Assembly (NCBI GenBank): GCA_003820635.1
Contig: RPOS01000039.1
Location: 1 to 25,656 of the forward strand
Direction: 5' to 3'
DNA length: 25,656 bases
Origin: Verrucomicrobiaceae bacterium
Lineage (GTDB): Bacteria > Verrucomicrobiota > Verrucomicrobiae > Verrucomicrobiales > Akkermansiaceae
In this document: positions 24,655 to 25,656 of the stretch, piece by piece
How the letters are laid out: the number at the start of each line of letters is the position of its first letter
Position numbering within the stretch: position 1 is the stretch's first letter
Notes under the pieces: model-generated
The model's database searches: none
What the model saw: the letters and a program-made list of their open reading frames with translations, nothing else
Told to the model about the DNA's origin: nothing
Program-made: the position numbers and the translations under genes

Positions 24655-25656
24655 TCATTCGCCGGACTTTTCCTCCTCCAGCGGCGGCACGGCGATGGGC
24701 GGAGTCACTGCCTCGATCGGCTTGCTGGCGGCGGATTGGGCGGGCGGGGTGGCGACGATGCCGCCGGGCAGTTGCTGCACGGAGCCTTGGCCGGCAGCGG
24801 CGGCGGGTGCGGGCTGGGCCTTGGTGATGAGTTGATCGCGTTCTTTCAACAGGGCGTCCACGGTGGTCTTGGAGACCAGAAAGGTGCGGCCTTCGAGGGC
24901 TTTCTCTTTGGCGAGTTTTTCGCCCAGGGTCTTGATGCGCTCGGCGAAGGCGGCGTCCTTGCTCTTGGTGTCCTCTTCTTTCTCGCCTTCCTCCTTCTTG
25001 CGCTCCTTGGGCAGCTCGGCGTTCACGTTCACGGTGAGCAGCACTTCCTCGCTGGTGGCCGGTGCGGCTCCACCCTCGGCGGGTGCGGCGGCTTTGGCCG
25101 GAGTGATGGTGAGTTGATAGATGAAACCCTCCACGGTTTCGATCACGGCACTGCGCTTCTCTTCCGCATTGGCGCGCTCCGCAACCTTGTCGGCCGGGAT
25201 CACATCACTGAAGCGGGCGTAGGAAAAAAGGCTCTTGAGCGGTGTGGTGGCGGAGTTATCCAGCACTTCATCTCCGGCCGCACCTTCGAGCTTGAACTCG
25301 GCGTCTTCAGTCTCGCGGGTGAGCTTCCATGCGGTCTCGTCCTTGCTCTTGTGGCTGAGGCTGATGGATTTGATTTTCTCCGGGCTGAAGAAATCGTCGG
25401 CCAGCCAGCGGGTGGCCTCGTCGCTGACGGAGGGGAACATCTCGCTGATGGCATAGAAGCCGGACTCGTCGGCATGGTTGCGGATGTATCGGCCGACGGC
25501 GCCGCCGCCGCCCATGGGGCCGGCATCGGCGCCGCTTTCGATGTTCTTGCCGAGGGAAACCCGGGCGAGTTCCTTGCCGGTAGCGTCCTTGAAGGTGGCG
25601 GTCAGACCGCGATCCTCCGCCTTGGCAGCGCTTTCATCCATGCCGAACCGGGGTGC
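24655..25656 (-). CDS. DUF4340 domain protein, 5' end beyond the window
   Basis: Partial gene; the frame is open to the right edge, reading APRFG before the first internal Met at 25641, so the true start lies outside. The visible ~333 residues resemble DUF4340, a family usually encoded after GldF/GldG-like ABC transporter genes. Segments: KELARVSLGKN, RYIRNHADESGFYAISEM, a WKLTRETEDAEFKLEG region, then ETVEGFIYQLTI. A charged low-complexity stretch (KERKKEEGEKEEDTKSKD) precedes an alpha-helical part with LVSKTTVDALL, and the end is Ala/Pro/Gln-rich. No membrane segment is in the visible part; family members have an N-terminal anchor, which would lie outside. Role unknown, possibly envelope transport. 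Confidence 0.78.
   Translation of the reverse strand, partial: APRFGMDESAAKAEDRGLTATFKDATGKELARVSLGKNIESGADAGPMGGGGAVGRYIRNHADESGFYAISEMFPSVSDEATRWLADDFFSPEKIKSISLSHKSKDETAWKLTRETEDAEFKLEGAAGDEVLDNSATTPLKSLFSYARFSDVIPADKVAERANAEEKRSAVIETVEGFIYQLTITPAKAAAPAEGGAAPATSEEVLLTVNVNAELPKERKKEEGEKEEDTKSKDAAFAERIKTLGEKLAKEKALEGRTFLVSKTTVDALLKERDQLITKAQPAPAAAAGQGSVQQLPGGIVATPPAQSAASKPIEAVTPPIAVPPLEEEKSGE

Noticed and set aside
1..25656. Defence system, prophage, integron or CRISPR array
   Set aside because: No integrase, transposase, nuclease-effector or direct-repeat/spacer pattern was found; genes are core metabolism, envelope and sugar use.

Overview
The window is high-GC bacterial DNA without phage, IS, integron or CRISPR features. 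The gene set (TamB/TamA pair, orphan NuoA, one-chain pyruvate:ferredoxin oxidoreductase, a UroD-like protein inside a sugar operon, a DUF4340 protein, weak Shine-Dalgarno use) points by inference to a Verrucomicrobiota-like genome. No marker gene here proves the lineage.

Layout. 1-553: degenerate ~85-bp tandem repeats entering from the left edge, no convincing gene. 554-1516 (+): lgt. 1517-1675: REP-like inverted repeat between convergent genes. 1676-2611 (-): manA-type mannose-6-phosphate isomerase. 2706-10293 (+): tamB, tamA (overlapping TGATG), a membrane-anchored NodB deacetylase and fabD, an envelope/lipid block. 10323-10493 (+): tRNA-Asp(GTC) with promoter and terminator. 17455-10504 (-): a tight run of pyruvate:ferredoxin oxidoreductase, dihydroorotate-dehydrogenase-like protein, Rrf2 regulator, orphan nuoA and a DASS carboxylate transporter. 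18160-17666 (-): small bPH2 membrane protein.

23790-18234 (-): a deoxysugar operon: SDR dehydrogenase, UroD/MtaA-like protein, sodium:solute symporter, L-fuconate dehydratase and RhaM-family mutarotase. It is divergent from a GntR/FCD regulator, and a perfect 17-bp palindrome lies between them. Together these look like part of the non-phosphorylative L-fucose route (uptake, anomer interconversion, oxidation, dehydration). No lactonase and no enzymes after 2-keto-3-deoxy-L-fuconate are in the window. The symporter reading frame is broken twice near its 3' end while the sequence beyond still reads as its C-terminus. 25656-24655 (-): 5'-truncated DUF4340 protein.

Main points for follow-up: the doubly broken symporter, the UroD/MtaA-like protein in a fucose operon, the fucose operator, and a short DNA word (TGTTAGA/TCTAACA) that recurs in both orientations and accounts for most TTA and CTA leucine codons I found. 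I did not find a clearly new defence or mobile system.
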